From Oscillospiraceae bacterium (GTDB taxonomy: Bacteria; Bacillota; Clostridia; Oscillospirales; Ruminococcaceae), in the NCBI GenBank assembly GCA_016302225.1, contig JAEDOB010000098.1, positions 1 to 7,540 of the forward strand: a stretch of DNA of 7,540 nucleotides, given 5' to 3'. Below are positions 1 to 6,219 of the stretch, piece after piece. The translations under genes were made by a program, and so were the position numbers. The first letter of the stretch is position 1; every line of letters begins with the position of its first letter. The notes beneath the pieces were generated by a model. The model did not search any database, was not told the DNA's origin, and saw only the letters and a program-made list of their open reading frames with translations.

Positions 1-800
1 ACGGAGCGTCCTTCTATCTTGAAATTCTCAAAGCCCATTGGGACATATTTTTCGTAAATATCCGACGGCGAAACGTGGGTGGGATAGTCCGTTGTTTCGT
101 ACAGATGCTTTAACTGCTGTTCGCACTTGAATTCGGGATATTTGAACTGACCGTTCGGGAACTTTTTCTTGAATTCCCAGCATTTTATCTGCGCTTCTCC
201 GATAGAACGGTAATGCTCGCCCCTGCGAGGACAGGCGGCGGTGCAGCAGGCGTTTACGAGAATTTCTATCTTTTCCTTGTGGGGCATTTTTTCCAAATCG
301 TCAAAGCGGTTGTTCCAATTGTAATCAAGCACCACAAGATTGTAAGGCTTATCCAGCTCTTCGTCAAGCTTCTGAAAATCCTCAATTTGTTTGCAGGTGG
401 AGCTTGTTATTTTGTATCGTGGATAGGTCTTTCTGATGTAATCCTCCAGCAGTGGAGATGCCACAATGACCTCGTTCAGACCGTTGTTTGCGGTTTTCAT
501 TACATAGTTGCAGAAGGGGTCGGAGAGATGTTCCTCGGTAAGCAGAGGATTTGTAAAGGTAAATCGGCAGGGGATACCACGGGTATTAAACTGCTTCAAA
601 ACTTCGCCTATTACACGCTTGTCGCAGTTGCCCTCGAAATACCGTCCGCCGTTCCATACGGACGTGGGAAATGTGCCGTAGACGGAGGCTATTTTTACAT
701 CTTCATAAAAGCGTTCGGGGTGCTTTTTCATATAATCCGCAAAAAGAATGTTAAGCCCGAAATGTCTGAGAAAATCGGGGAGATGGTAATTTATGCTCAT
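1..800 (-). CDS. Peptidase U32-like protein, N-terminal part (runs off left edge)
   Basis: The frame is open for 266 codons from an ATG at 800-798 and reaches the window edge without a stop, so the C-terminus is missing. AAAGGA lies 9-10 bases upstream of the ATG and fixes the start. The last visible residues, GFENFKIEGRS, match the 'KIEGR' signature of U32 peptidase/PrtC-family proteins, a group that includes the Fe-S proteins UbiU, UbiV, TrhP and RlhA. A cysteine-rich stretch NACCTAACP (residues 183-191), with further cysteines at 207 and 226, could ligate an iron-sulfur cluster as in UbiU/UbiV; this is inference. No signal peptide or membrane segment is seen, so it is probably cytosolic. 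The usual U32 proteolysis motif is not visible in this part, so the substrate cannot be named. It is divergent from ppk1, and nothing links the two functionally. The family call is moderately sure and the function is unknown. Confidence 0.6.
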   Translation of the reverse strand, partial: MSINYHLPDFLRHFGLNILFADYMKKHPERFYEDVKIASVYGTFPTSVWNGGRYFEGNCDKRVIGEVLKQFNTRGIPCRFTFTNPLLTEEHLSDPFCNYVMKTANNGLNEVIVASPLLEDYIRKTYPRYKITSSTCKQIEDFQKLDEELDKPYNLVVLDYNWNNRFDDLEKMPHKEKIEILVNACCTAACPRRGEHYRSIGEAQIKCWEFKKKFPNGQFKYPEFKCEQQLKHLYETTDYPTHVSPSDIYEKYVPMGFENFKIEGRS

Positions 801-839
801 TTAAAACAGTCCTTTCGATATTTTCAAGTCATTGTCTAC

Positions 840-869
840 ATTATAAACCATTTGACGGCGGTATGTGTT
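840..869 (-). promoter_or_regulatory. Candidate promoter of the U32-like gene
   Basis: The minus strand carries a perfect TATAAT (845-840), about 40 bases upstream of the U32-like start codon. The best -35 match, at 18-base spacing, is AACACA (869-864), only 3 of 6 to consensus. The -10 box is convincing and the -35 box is weak. Confidence 0.4.
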
Positions 870-963
870 AATATTCTGTTTCATTGTGAAAATCTCTTAA
901 AAACGAGAACGGCAAAATTGACGGGAAATTTTTGTAGAAATCGGATAATTTTTTCTTTTTCGG

Positions 964-992
964 GTGACAAAACGAATATAATGTGTTATACT
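964..992 (+). promoter_or_regulatory. Sigma-A promoter of ppk1 with extended -10
   Basis: GTGACA (964-969, 5 of 6 to TTGACA) is followed after exactly 17 bases by TATACT (987-992, 5 of 6 to TATAAT). A TG at 984-985 makes it an extended -10. Transcription should start near 999, leaving a leader of about 30 bases before the ppk1 ATG. No operator, riboswitch or Pho-type box could be recognised in the 801-1031 gap. Confidence 0.8.
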
Positions 993-1031
993 ATATATAA
1001 ATGAACAATACCTCAAAGGAGGTTTCGATAT

Positions 1032-3143
1032 ATGAAACAATGCTATGATAACCGTGAGCTTTCATGGCTCAAATTCAACGAAAGAGTGCTTGAAGAAGCG
1101 GAAAATACTTCCGTGCCGCTGGCTGAAAGGCTGATGTTTGCGGCTATTTATCAGAGCAATCTGGACGAGTTTTTTATGGTGCGTGTGGGCTCGCTGCATG
1201 ACCAGTTTATGGTTGACCCCGAGTTTAGGGAGAACAAAACGGGTATGCTTGTAGGCGACCAGATAAAGGCGATTTTTGAACGCACAAAAGAGCTTACCCC
1301 CCGAAAGGACAAGGCGTATGCGGACATTATGAAAAGCCTTGCGGAGTACGGCTTCATTCAGGTGGATTTCCGTTCCCTGAGCGGCGAGGAGGAGCAGTTT
1401 TTGCAGGCGTATTTCAATTCGGAGATATTGCCGCTTATTTCCCCGCAGGTCATTGACAAGCGTCACCCGTTCCCGTTTCTGAAAAACAAGGAGATATACG
1501 CAGCTGTCAGCATCGAGGGCAAAAACAGCACCGCAAAGGTGGGAATTATCCCCGCCAGCGGAAATTTCAGCCGACTTATTTTCCTGCCCGACAACAAGCG
1601 TTTTATGTTAGTCGAAGAACTCATTCTGCACTATGTAGGTCAGGTTTTCTGCAATTATAAAATTATCGACAAAACGCTTTTCCGTGTTACCCGAAACGCC
1701 GATATTAACGTTGAAGAAGCACTTGACCACGACCTTGATTTCCGTCAGGTGATGGAGGAGCTGCTGAAAAAGCGTAAGAAGCTGTCCCCCGTAAGGCTGG
1801 AGCTGTCGAGGAATATTTCACAGTCCACCCTTGATTATCTCTGCGAAAATCTGGAGCTTTCCGCAGAGCAGGTCTTTCGGATAAAATCGCCCCTTGACCT
1901 GTCCTTTGCGTTTACGCTAAGGGATAAAATTGCGGCGGCGGGCTTTCCCATTTTCTATAACAAGGCAGAGCCGCAGAAGTCCCTCTATGTCAATCATCAC
2001 GAGCCCATGATAAAGCAGATACTGAAAAAGGATATGCTGCTTTTCTATCCCTATGAGAGCATTCGCCCGTTTATCAGGCTGTTAAACGAAGCTGCCGAGG
2101 ACGAAAATGTGGTTTCCGTTAAGATAACCCTTTACCGTGTGGCGAAAAATTCCAAGATAGTCGAAGCACTTGTAAATATGGCAGAAAACGGCAAGGACGT
2201 TATGGTTCTGGTTGAACTCCGTGCACGCTTTGACGAGGAAAATAACATAGGCTGGTCAAAGCGGCTGGAGGAAGCGGGCTGCCGTGTTATCTACGGTCCC
2301 GAGGATCTGAAGGTTCATTCAAAGCTGCTGCTTATTACCCGCAAAAACGGTTCAAAGGTTGAGCATATTACTCAGATAGGAACGGGAAATTACAACGAAA
2401 AAACGTCAAATCTGTACACTGACCTTTCTCTTATGACGGCAGACGAAAGCATTGCAAACGAAGCCGCACAGGTGTTCAACGCCCTTGCTCTGGGCAATCT
2501 TGCGGAGGATATGAAGCATCTGCTTGTTGCTCCGAAATGTCTGCAAAATCGTATTCTTGATATGATCGACGAGGAAATTGCCGCTGCAAAGAGCGGTCAG
2601 CCTGCATATCTGGGATTTAAGCTGAATTCGCTGACGGATAAGATAATCATGGATAAGCTGGTGGAGGCATCTCAGGCGGGCGTTCGCATTGACCTTATTG
2701 TCAGGGGAATTTGCTGCCTTGTGGCAGGCGTTCCCGGATATACGGAAAATATCAGCATTATCAGCGTTGTGGGACGGTATCTGGAGCATTCGAGAATTTA
2801 CATTTTCGGCACAAAGGAGCGGTGCAAGCTGTACATATCCTCGGCAGACTTTATGACGAGAAACACGCTCAGACGTGTTGAGGTAGCTGCCCCCGTTTAC
2901 GACAAGGACATTAAAGCCCGAATTTTGGATATGTTCAGCATTATCCTTTCGGACAATATGAAGGCAAGGCGCATGAACTCAAACGGTGAATATGTCCGCC
3001 GTGAGGTGGTGGGAATGCCCATTGACAGTCAGGAATATTTCATCAAGCAGGCGTATGACAACGCTGCGAAGATACCGCAGACGACTCAGAAGAAAAAGGG
3101 AATTCTTATCAGCCTGAAAAAGCTTTTGTCAGGAGATAAATAA
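1032..3143 (+). CDS. ppk1: Polyphosphate kinase 1 (PPK1)
   Basis: Reversibly transfers the terminal phosphate of ATP to a growing inorganic polyphosphate chain. At 703 residues it is close to the E. coli enzyme (688). AAAGGAGG (1015-1022) sits 9 bases before the ATG. Family landmarks are in order: NRELSWLKFNERVLEEA (7-23), QSNLDEFFMVRVG (41-53), HPFPFLKNK (145-153), ITLYRVAKNSKIVEAL (365-380), ELRARFDEENNIGW (395-408), KVHSKLLLI (427-435) with the autophosphorylated His at 429 (E. coli His435), QIGTGNYNE (448-456), and in the second phospholipase-D-like half GRYLEHSRIYIFG (581-593) with His586 (E. coli His592). One oddity: the residue matching E. coli His454 is Gln448. The C-terminal tail is lysine-rich. 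It appears monocistronic, with its own promoter and a terminator directly after the TAA. No ppx gene is adjacent within the window. Identification is firm. Confidence 0.96.
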   Translation: MKQCYDNRELSWLKFNERVLEEAENTSVPLAERLMFAAIYQSNLDEFFMVRVGSLHDQFMVDPEFRENKTGMLVGDQIKAIFERTKELTPRKDKAYADIMKSLAEYGFIQVDFRSLSGEEEQFLQAYFNSEILPLISPQVIDKRHPFPFLKNKEIYAAVSIEGKNSTAKVGIIPASGNFSRLIFLPDNKRFMLVEELILHYVGQVFCNYKIIDKTLFRVTRNADINVEEALDHDLDFRQVMEELLKKRKKLSPVRLELSRNISQSTLDYLCENLELSAEQVFRIKSPLDLSFAFTLRDKIAAAGFPIFYNKAEPQKSLYVNHHEPMIKQILKKDMLLFYPYESIRPFIRLLNEAAEDENVVSVKITLYRVAKNSKIVEALVNMAENGKDVMVLVELRARFDEENNIGWSKRLEEAGCRVIYGPEDLKVHSKLLLITRKNGSKVEHITQIGTGNYNEKTSNLYTDLSLMTADESIANEAAQVFNALALGNLAEDMKHLLVAPKCLQNRILDMIDEEIAAAKSGQPAYLGFKLNSLTDKIIMDKLVEASQAGVRIDLIVRGICCLVAGVPGYTENISIISVVGRYLEHSRIYIFGTKERCKLYISSADFMTRNTLRRVEVAAPVYDKDIKARILDMFSIILSDNMKARRMNSNGEYVRREVVGMPIDSQEYFIKQAYDNAAKIPQTTQKKKGILISLKKLLSGDK

Positions 3144-3146
3144 AAG

Positions 3147-3181
3147 ACGGCAGTCCGGGGAAAATCTCGGGCTGCCGTTTT
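3147..3181. terminator. Bidirectional intrinsic terminator between ppk1 and the PG-binding operon
   Basis: A 14-base stem (3147-3160 with 3165-3178) includes the strong core ACGGCAG/CTGCCGT and three G-U wobble pairs, closed by an AAAA loop. On the plus strand it runs into TTTT (3178-3181), starting 3 bases after the ppk1 stop codon. On the minus strand it is followed by CTTTTATTT, so it also serves the convergent operon whose last stop is at 3183. Confidence 0.85.
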
Positions 3182-3182
3182 G

Positions 3183-3701
3183 TCAGTATTCATTTAATGA
3201 ATTGAAAAATCTCGCAAGACAATTCCATGTAAAAATATCCGCTTCGCCTGTGGGAGGGAGTCCGCAAAGCTTCTGAAATCTGCGGAGGGCAATTTCCGAA
3301 GAGCTGTCAAAGCTGCCGCTTACGGTAATGTTTCCCATGTTAGGATATTTCTCGGAAATCGCAAGCAGCATTGCTTGGATAATCGCCGCAGCGGGGGACT
3401 TGTCGCCCTTTTTTATAACATTCACCGCCGAACCGAAGGGATTTATTTTCAGCGGCTGCGAATGATAAACGGCGGCGGTTTTGCTGCGCTTTTTCAGCTC
3501 CTCCCATGTGGCAAAATCGGTTTCGCCCGTTGGCGGCAGACCGTATGCCTGCTGAAATGCCTTGACCGCTTCTGCCGTTGCCGAGCCGTAAAAGCCGTCG
3601 GGGACTATCCTCGGCACGTTTTCGTCTGCAAAGGAAACAGTTCTCAGCATCATTTGAAGCTGCCTGATATGTTCCGATTTTTCTGCCGAAGTATATGTCA
3701 A
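3183..3701 (-). CDS. Protein with two peptidoglycan-binding repeats
   Basis: A 172-residue protein made almost entirely of two PG_binding_1-type repeats: about residues 8-72, with DGFYGSATAEAVKAFQQAYG then LPPTG and TW, and about residues 94-167, with GSFDSSSEIALRRFQKLCG then LPPTG and TW. These three-helix modules bind cell-wall or cortex peptidoglycan. No signal peptide, membrane segment or catalytic domain is visible. The start is TTG at 3701-3699; the next in-frame ATGs (residues 17-18) would cut into the first repeat. It is the last gene of a three-gene operon, starting 15 bases after the preceding stop. Five related repeats lie across this gene and its neighbour, suggesting repeat duplication. 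A role in spore or cell-wall binding is inference from the SleC-type domain encoded upstream. The domain call is firm and the function is not. Confidence 0.8.
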   Translation of the reverse strand: MTYTSAEKSEHIRQLQMMLRTVSFADENVPRIVPDGFYGSATAEAVKAFQQAYGLPPTGETDFATWEELKKRSKTAAVYHSQPLKINPFGSAVNVIKKGDKSPAAAIIQAMLLAISEKYPNMGNITVSGSFDSSSEIALRRFQKLCGLPPTGEADIFTWNCLARFFNSLNEY

Positions 3702-3708
3702 AAAATCG

Positions 3709-3716
3709 CCGCCTTT
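3709..3716 (-). promoter_or_regulatory. Ribosome binding site deciding a TTG start
   Basis: The minus strand reads AAAGGCGG (3716-3709), 7 bases before the TTG at 3701. It lies between the upstream gene's TAG stop and this start. No ATG or GTG is placed as well, which supports TTG initiation. Confidence 0.5.
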
Positions 3717-4538
3717 CTATTGTTTCATTATGTACCCGGGGAACTGTCCCTCGGCGGTTTGCGAGCCTGCGGACAGGTCGGAGCATATTTCGGCAATGCC
3801 GTTCCAGGTGTTGCTGCCTGCCGCTCCCGTTGCGGGAATTTCCAGAAGCCGCTGTGCCTCCTTGACTGCCTTTGCGGTAAGGCTGCCGAATCGTCCCGTG
3901 ACGGTCAGCTTTGGTATTTCGGGAAATTCCTCGTGAAGGCGGTTGAGCATTTTTTGAAGCGTTTCGACGTTATCGCCCGACATTCCCTCTCTTAGCATCT
4001 GTCCGTTAAACGGGGCAATTTCTTCACGGCAGAAGTGGGGGATAACGGTGGCTATTCCCAGATAACATCTCACAAGATAGTCGGTAAGCTTTTTGTCGGC
4101 AATTCCCGTGGGCGGAAGGTCGTAAAGCTTTGCAAAGGCGCAGACTGCTGCTTCGGTGTCCGAGTCGAAATCTCCCGTAATTTCCGTAAAAATATCCGTA
4201 CCGTGGAAAAGCAGCACGGCTGAGAGCATTCGTTGGAGTGCGTTCACACCCTCGCCCCTGTCGCCGAATTTCAGGTCGCCGTCATACTGCAATGATATTT
4301 CCCGTGAAAGGTCGGTGCGGCAGAGCCTTTTCAGGGCGTTGTAGACGGACATAATTTTGTCGTAAAATCTGCTGTCCATGTCGCTGACCGAAAATATTTC
4401 CCCGAACCTTTTCAAGGCGTCCCGTTCGGAGATGCCGCCGTCAGCTTCGACGGGTATCATCTTCGGAATGTCCGTGTAAACTGCGGATATTCTGTTCATT
4501 ACAATGCGAAGGGCAGTGCGGTTGGTTTTTATGTCCAT
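3717..4538 (-). CDS. Protein with three peptidoglycan-binding-type repeats
   Basis: A 273-residue protein with three repeats of about 65-70 residues. Repeat 1 (about 7-70) is degenerate: it keeps the pattern LRIVMNRISAVYTDIPKMIP but lacks the LPPTG and TW marks. Repeat 2 (about 91-160) has GEGVNALQRML, GDFDSDTEAAVCAFAKLYD and LPPTG. Repeat 3 (about 185-253) has GDNVETLQKML, GRFGSLTAKAVKEAQRLLE, IPATG and NTW. These match PG_binding_1 modules, which hold a protein on peptidoglycan. No signal peptide or enzyme domain is seen. The ATG at 4538 follows AAAGGAG by 7 bases, and the upstream gene's TGA overlaps that ribosome site, so translation is tightly coupled. The middle position between the SleC-type domain gene and a second repeat protein suggests the three proteins act on the same surface, plausibly the spore cortex; that is inference. 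Confidence 0.8.
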   Translation of the reverse strand: MDIKTNRTALRIVMNRISAVYTDIPKMIPVEADGGISERDALKRFGEIFSVSDMDSRFYDKIMSVYNALKRLCRTDLSREISLQYDGDLKFGDRGEGVNALQRMLSAVLLFHGTDIFTEITGDFDSDTEAAVCAFAKLYDLPPTGIADKKLTDYLVRCYLGIATVIPHFCREEIAPFNGQMLREGMSGDNVETLQKMLNRLHEEFPEIPKLTVTGRFGSLTAKAVKEAQRLLEIPATGAAGSNTWNGIAEICSDLSAGSQTAEGQFPGYIMKQ

Positions 4539-4551
4539 GGGCTTGCTCCTT

Positions 4552-5097
4552 TCACTGCGTTCCCTCGGGCAGCGGGATAAGGTCTACGGGCTGGACGGAT
4601 TTTATGTCGGGGAAAATGGGAACGGTAATGTCATCGGAGGCGTAATATCCCTCCGCCGTGACCTTGATATTGTAGGGCTTATAGGGCGAACCCTCGGGCA
4701 CCTCTGCGGAGAGAACGGCGGTTTCCGTCCGTCCGTTATGGTCGGAAAAAAGTATCTTTCGGATAACGACTTTCCCGTCAACAAGCTCGGTAACCGTGAC
4801 CACCGCCGATTTTACGGGAAAGCTGCCGCCTGTGGTTATCTCAGCCTGCAAATAGCCCTCGGTGCCGCCTGTGTCGGGGACGGTTTCGGGAAGGGTGGGT
4901 TCCTTTTCGGGCGGTTTGGTAAATGCCGATTCGTCGGGCGGGGGAAATTTCGGAGATACGCCCGCAGCCGCAAATGGGTCGGGGGGCTTTAGCTTATCCT
5001 CGGAAACGGCGTAGCGTTCATTTTTCGTGCTGTTGTAGAGCCGCATCAGCTCCTCACGGTATTTATCGCTGACTTTATCGGTATATTTTTCGGGCAT
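4552..5097 (-). CDS. SleC-type N-terminal domain protein, no catalytic domain
   Basis: A 181-residue protein. Residues 1-35 are charged and helical, 38-75 form a proline-rich linker, and about 80-176 form one beta-sandwich-like domain. That domain runs from GYLQAEITTGGSFPVKSAVV through the GRTETAVLSA region and YNIKVTAEGYY to IFPDIKSVQPVDLIPLP. The pattern (GYLQ..., P-V-SA-V-TV, PY-Y-I-V-A-GY, IF--I-SVQPV-LIP) is what I know from the N-terminal part of clostridial SleC-type spore-cortex-lytic proteins. In those proteins it precedes a catalytic domain and peptidoglycan-binding repeats. Here the protein stops after the domain, and the repeats are encoded in the next two genes. There is no signal peptide. 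It is the first gene of the operon, 13 bases before the next. A role in spore-wall assembly or germination is likely but inferred. The start is set at ATG 5097 rather than GTG 5106 (see the ribosome site). Confidence 0.7.
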   Translation of the reverse strand: MPEKYTDKVSDKYREELMRLYNSTKNERYAVSEDKLKPPDPFAAAGVSPKFPPPDESAFTKPPEKEPTLPETVPDTGGTEGYLQAEITTGGSFPVKSAVVTVTELVDGKVVIRKILFSDHNGRTETAVLSAEVPEGSPYKPYNIKVTAEGYYASDDITVPIFPDIKSVQPVDLIPLPEGTQ

Positions 5098-5105
5098 AGG
5101 CTGCA

Positions 5106-5112
5106 CTCCTTT
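5106..5112 (-). promoter_or_regulatory. Ribosome binding site fixing the start of the SleC-type domain gene
   Basis: AAAGGAG on the minus strand (5112-5106) lies 8 bases before ATG 5097. The in-frame GTG at 5106 overlaps the last base of this site, so it cannot be the start that the site serves. This shortens the open frame by three residues. Confidence 0.75.
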
Positions 5113-5179
5113 ATTTCGGTTATGTTATATGGTATTGTCCATCTCAAAAAAATATTCCGAAAAATTGCAGGATAGGGTA

Positions 5180-5208
5180 TTTACATTATTTAGGAAATGT
5201 GATAAAAT
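5180..5208 (+). promoter_or_regulatory. Strong sigma-A promoter of the HPr gene
   Basis: TTTACA (5180-5185, 5 of 6) is followed after 17 bases by TAAAAT (5203-5208, 5 of 6), with TG at 5200-5201 giving an extended -10. The leader to the HPr start is about 40 bases. No catabolite-response element could be made out. The divergent operon must have its promoter in the same gap (5098-5254), but only a lone TATAAC (minus, 5129-5124) was found for it. Confidence 0.8.
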
Positions 5209-5254
5209 ATAAGTAATAAAAGCCGTGTCCACGGTGAACAAGGAGGCGGAGCAT

Positions 5255-5512
5255 ATGAAAAGCTTCGAATATCGGGTAACGGATCCAATGGGACTTCACG
5301 CACGGCCCGCAGGAATGCTCGTTAAGGAAGCGGGCAAATTTTCATCGGTCATAAAGGTAACAAGCGGCGGCAGGTCCGCAGAAGCTACAAGGCTTTTCGG
5401 TATCATGGGTCTTGCGGTAAAATGCGGAGCGACGGTAACGGTCAGTGCTGAGGGTGCGGACGAGGACGAAGCTATTGCCGCAATGGAAACATTTTTTAAG
5501 GAGAACGTGTAA
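5255..5512 (+). CDS. ptsH: HPr-family phosphocarrier protein lacking regulatory Ser46
   Basis: HPr carries phosphate from enzyme I to sugar-specific EIIA proteins of the phosphotransferase system, in the cytosol. The 85-residue length is typical. The active-site motif GLHARPAG (13-20) has the phosphorylated His at 15 and Arg17. The C-terminal part, GATVTVSAEGADEDEAIAAM (58-77), matches standard HPr well. Aligned to B. subtilis HPr, the HPr-kinase target Ser46 (in KSIMGVMSLG) is replaced by Arg46 in TRLFGIMGLA, so Ser-phosphorylation and CcpA co-repression through this copy should not occur. The ATG at 5255 follows AAGGAGG by 8 bases; an upstream in-frame GTG at 5225 has no such site. The gene is monocistronic with its own promoter and terminator. 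No ptsI or EII genes are adjacent, so it may be a specialised paralogue rather than the main HPr. The family call is firm. Confidence 0.88.
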   Translation: MKSFEYRVTDPMGLHARPAGMLVKEAGKFSSVIKVTSGGRSAEATRLFGIMGLAVKCGATVTVSAEGADEDEAIAAMETFFKENV

Positions 5513-5560
5513 AAAAGAATCAGCCTTCCGAAGCGAATTGCCTCGGAAGGCTGTGGTTTT
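5511..5560. terminator. Bidirectional intrinsic terminator after HPr
   Basis: A perfect 11-base stem, CAGCCTTCCGA (5521-5531) with TCGGAAGGCTG (5543-5553), and an 11-base loop are followed on the plus strand by TTTTT (5556-5560). On the minus strand the same stem is followed by ATTCTTTTTT (5520-5511), so it can also stop transcription of the convergent secreted-protein pair. Confidence 0.88.
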
Positions 5561-5576
5561 TATACTGTTAATGTGT

Positions 5577-5618
5577 GTCACTCAGGAAATAGTAAAATAG
5601 AAATTACCATCAAATCAG
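5577..5618 (+). repeat. Diverged copy of the right-end sequence of the 7221-7479 element
   Basis: This stretch matches 7425-7467 in the same orientation. The first 13 bases, GTCACTCAGGAAA, and the last 7, AAATCAG, are identical; overall about 33 of 43 aligned positions agree by hand alignment. It ends 5 bases before the stop codon of the downstream secreted gene. It could be a decayed remnant of the same element or one of a pair of direct repeats bracketing the secreted gene pair. Confidence 0.6.
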
Positions 5619-5622
5619 TGGA

Positions 5623-6207
5623 TCAATTGGGATTCCACAAAGCGGGCATTACCGTGTTTCCCTCAATCAGCTCGTTCATATAGCTTTTGCTCATGTTCAT
5701 TGTCACGACAGCGTCACCGGGATATGCGGCAATAACATAGTTTTCGCCCGATTTCCAGACACCGCCCTGTATGTTCTCGTAGCTAATGGTCGGTTCGCCC
5801 AATGAAGCGGAGTAGGAATTCACAATGGAATCAAAGGCTGACTGCAGCTCGCTGTCGGGGAGGTCTGCCTTGATTATTCCCGTTAAGGAGAAAGCAAGGA
5901 CGCCGTTGTAAAAATAGCAGCAGGTAACTGCTTCCTTTCCCATAGATTTGCAGCGGTAGCTGAGAATGTTGTTTTTGATCGTATACTGATTTTCTTTAAG
6001 CCCCTTGATGGCTATGACTTCATCAACGGTACAGGTGTAGTCAATAGAAGTTTTTTGCGGTGCTGATGTTGTTTCTGTCTGCTCCTGCGTGACCTCGGGC
6101 AGGGCTGCATCTGTTTTCCGTCTGACCGCAGAAACGGTCAGGGGAGCAGCGGTGCAGCATATAACGGCGGCAGTCAGCAGAGCCGAAAATCTCACTGAAA
6201 GCTTCAT
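5623..6207 (-). CDS. Secreted protein of unknown function, paralogue of its upstream neighbour
   Basis: I do not recognise the family. The 194-residue protein begins with a signal peptide (MKLSVRFSALLTAAVICCTA, likely cut after about residue 27 at VSA), then has a Thr/Glu/Gln-rich linker (about 32-53). A domain of about 135 residues (54-190) follows, clearly paralogous to the C-terminus of the next gene upstream. Shared blocks are DYTCT, IAIKGLKE, YRCK, NGxLAF, TGI, SLG, NIQGxVWxSG, VIxAY and the MNMS/MNVS pair. Two conserved cysteines (59 and 86) could form a disulfide outside the cell; the extra C96 and C97 are absent from the paralogue. The ATG at 6207 follows AAGGAG by 8 bases, and that site overlaps the upstream gene's TAA, so the two genes are co-transcribed and coupled. 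Lacking wall-binding repeats, this member may be released, while its partner stays on the surface; that is inference. Confidence 0.8.
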   Translation of the reverse strand: MKLSVRFSALLTAAVICCTAAPLTVSAVRRKTDAALPEVTQEQTETTSAPQKTSIDYTCTVDEVIAIKGLKENQYTIKNNILSYRCKSMGKEAVTCCYFYNGVLAFSLTGIIKADLPDSELQSAFDSIVNSYSASLGEPTISYENIQGGVWKSGENYVIAAYPGDAVVTMNMSKSYMNELIEGNTVMPALWNPN

Positions 6208-6219
6208 TGCACATTCTCC

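Noticed and set aside
918..949. Second ppk1 promoter, TTGACG with GATAAT
   Set aside because: The spacer is 20 bases, whereas the downstream GTGACA-17-TATACT with extended -10 is far better.
213..1004. Plus-strand open frame of 263 codons
   Set aside because: It lies antisense to the U32-like gene, which has a good ribosome site and family motifs. The frame has no ribosome site and runs through the ppk1 promoter.
1062..2789. Minus-strand open frames inside ppk1
   Set aside because: PPK1 motifs cover the whole region in the plus frame; these are shadows of its codon bias.
3375..3995. Plus-strand open frame of 206 codons, and others at 4035-4992
   Set aside because: They are antisense to the PG-binding and SleC-type genes, which show clear repeats and coupled ribosome sites. 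The antisense translations have no recognisable pattern.
5107..5160. Sporulation-sigma (E or K) promoter upstream of the SleC-type domain gene
   Set aside because: CATATAAC near 5130 partly resembles a sigma-E or sigma-K -10, but the last bases mismatch and the nearest -35-like GAATATT is 19 bases away, too far for sigma-E.
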